A stretch of 5,946 nucleotides of DNA from positions 40,035-45,980 of the forward strand of contig KL571223.1 in assembly GCA_000715855.1 (NCBI GenBank), written 5' to 3'. The translations under genes were made by a program, and so were the position numbers. Source of the stretch: Actinoplanes liguriensis. GTDB taxonomy: Bacteria > Actinomycetota > Actinomycetes > Mycobacteriales > Micromonosporaceae. Below the pieces are notes generated by a model that did not search any database, was not told the DNA's origin, and saw only the letters and a program-made list of their open reading frames with translations. Of the stretch, positions 5,928 through 5,946 are shown piece after piece. How positions within the stretch are numbered: the first letter of the stretch is position 1; the number at the start of each line of letters is the position of its first letter.

Positions 5928-5946
5928 CTGTCTCTTATACACATCT
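5928..5946 (-). other. Tn5 mosaic-end adapter (right end)
   Basis: The last 19 bases, CTGTCTCTTATACACATCT, are the complete Tn5 mosaic end in inverted orientation relative to the left end. This is library adapter; genomic sequence ends at 5927. Confidence 0.98.

Noticed and set aside
1..5946. Inverted terminal repeats at both ends, as in a composite transposon or insertion sequence
   Set aside because: The repeats are exactly the Tn5 mosaic end used in tagmentation libraries, sit at the very ends of the fragment, and the cargo is an ordinary chromosomal operon with no transposase.

Overview
The insert (positions 18-5927) is high-GC DNA, almost entirely coding, and carries the Kdp high-affinity potassium uptake operon on the minus strand. 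The G+C-rich codon use, the long KdpC with a central insert, the KdpF ending in LFPERF and a neighbouring universal stress protein suggest an actinomycete (Actinomycetota). A Micromonosporaceae-like or Streptomyces-like source is my inference, not something the sequence proves. Both window ends are Tn5 mosaic-end (Nextera-type) adapter sequence, so this is a tagmented fragment and not a natural replicon end or a transposon.

Reading in the direction of transcription (right to left): 5927-5765 is the last 53 codons of a universal stress protein. Positions 5764-5628 (137 bp) are the probable kdp control region. It holds two 24-bp direct repeats 43 bp apart, a plus-strand terminator-like hairpin and a long hairpin just upstream of the first ribosome binding site. 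Then come an unannotated 26-codon single-helix microprotein (5627-5547), kdpF (5547-5458), kdpA (5458-3813), kdpB (3816-1756), kdpC (1750-932), a 73-bp junction with a 36-bp imperfect tandem repeat, and the first 280 codons of kdpD (858-18). kdpD is cut by the left end, and kdpE would be expected beyond it.

The genes are tightly coupled. The microprotein and kdpF share TGATG, kdpF and kdpA share TGATG, kdpA and kdpB share ATGA, and kdpB and kdpC are 5 bp apart. KdpA conducts K+ through its four-loop selectivity filter, KdpB is the P-type ATPase that energises it, KdpC and KdpF are accessory subunits, and KdpD (with KdpE) is the sensor kinase system that normally controls the operon.

The main irregularity is a one-base frameshift near the 3' end of kdpA (about 3950-3958). 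It would cost the protein its last transmembrane helix. The intact downstream frame and stop/start overlap point to a sequencing error or a very recent mutation. I found no wholly new system. The points most worth a second look are the extra microprotein, the kdp control region and the duplicated kdpC-kdpD junction.
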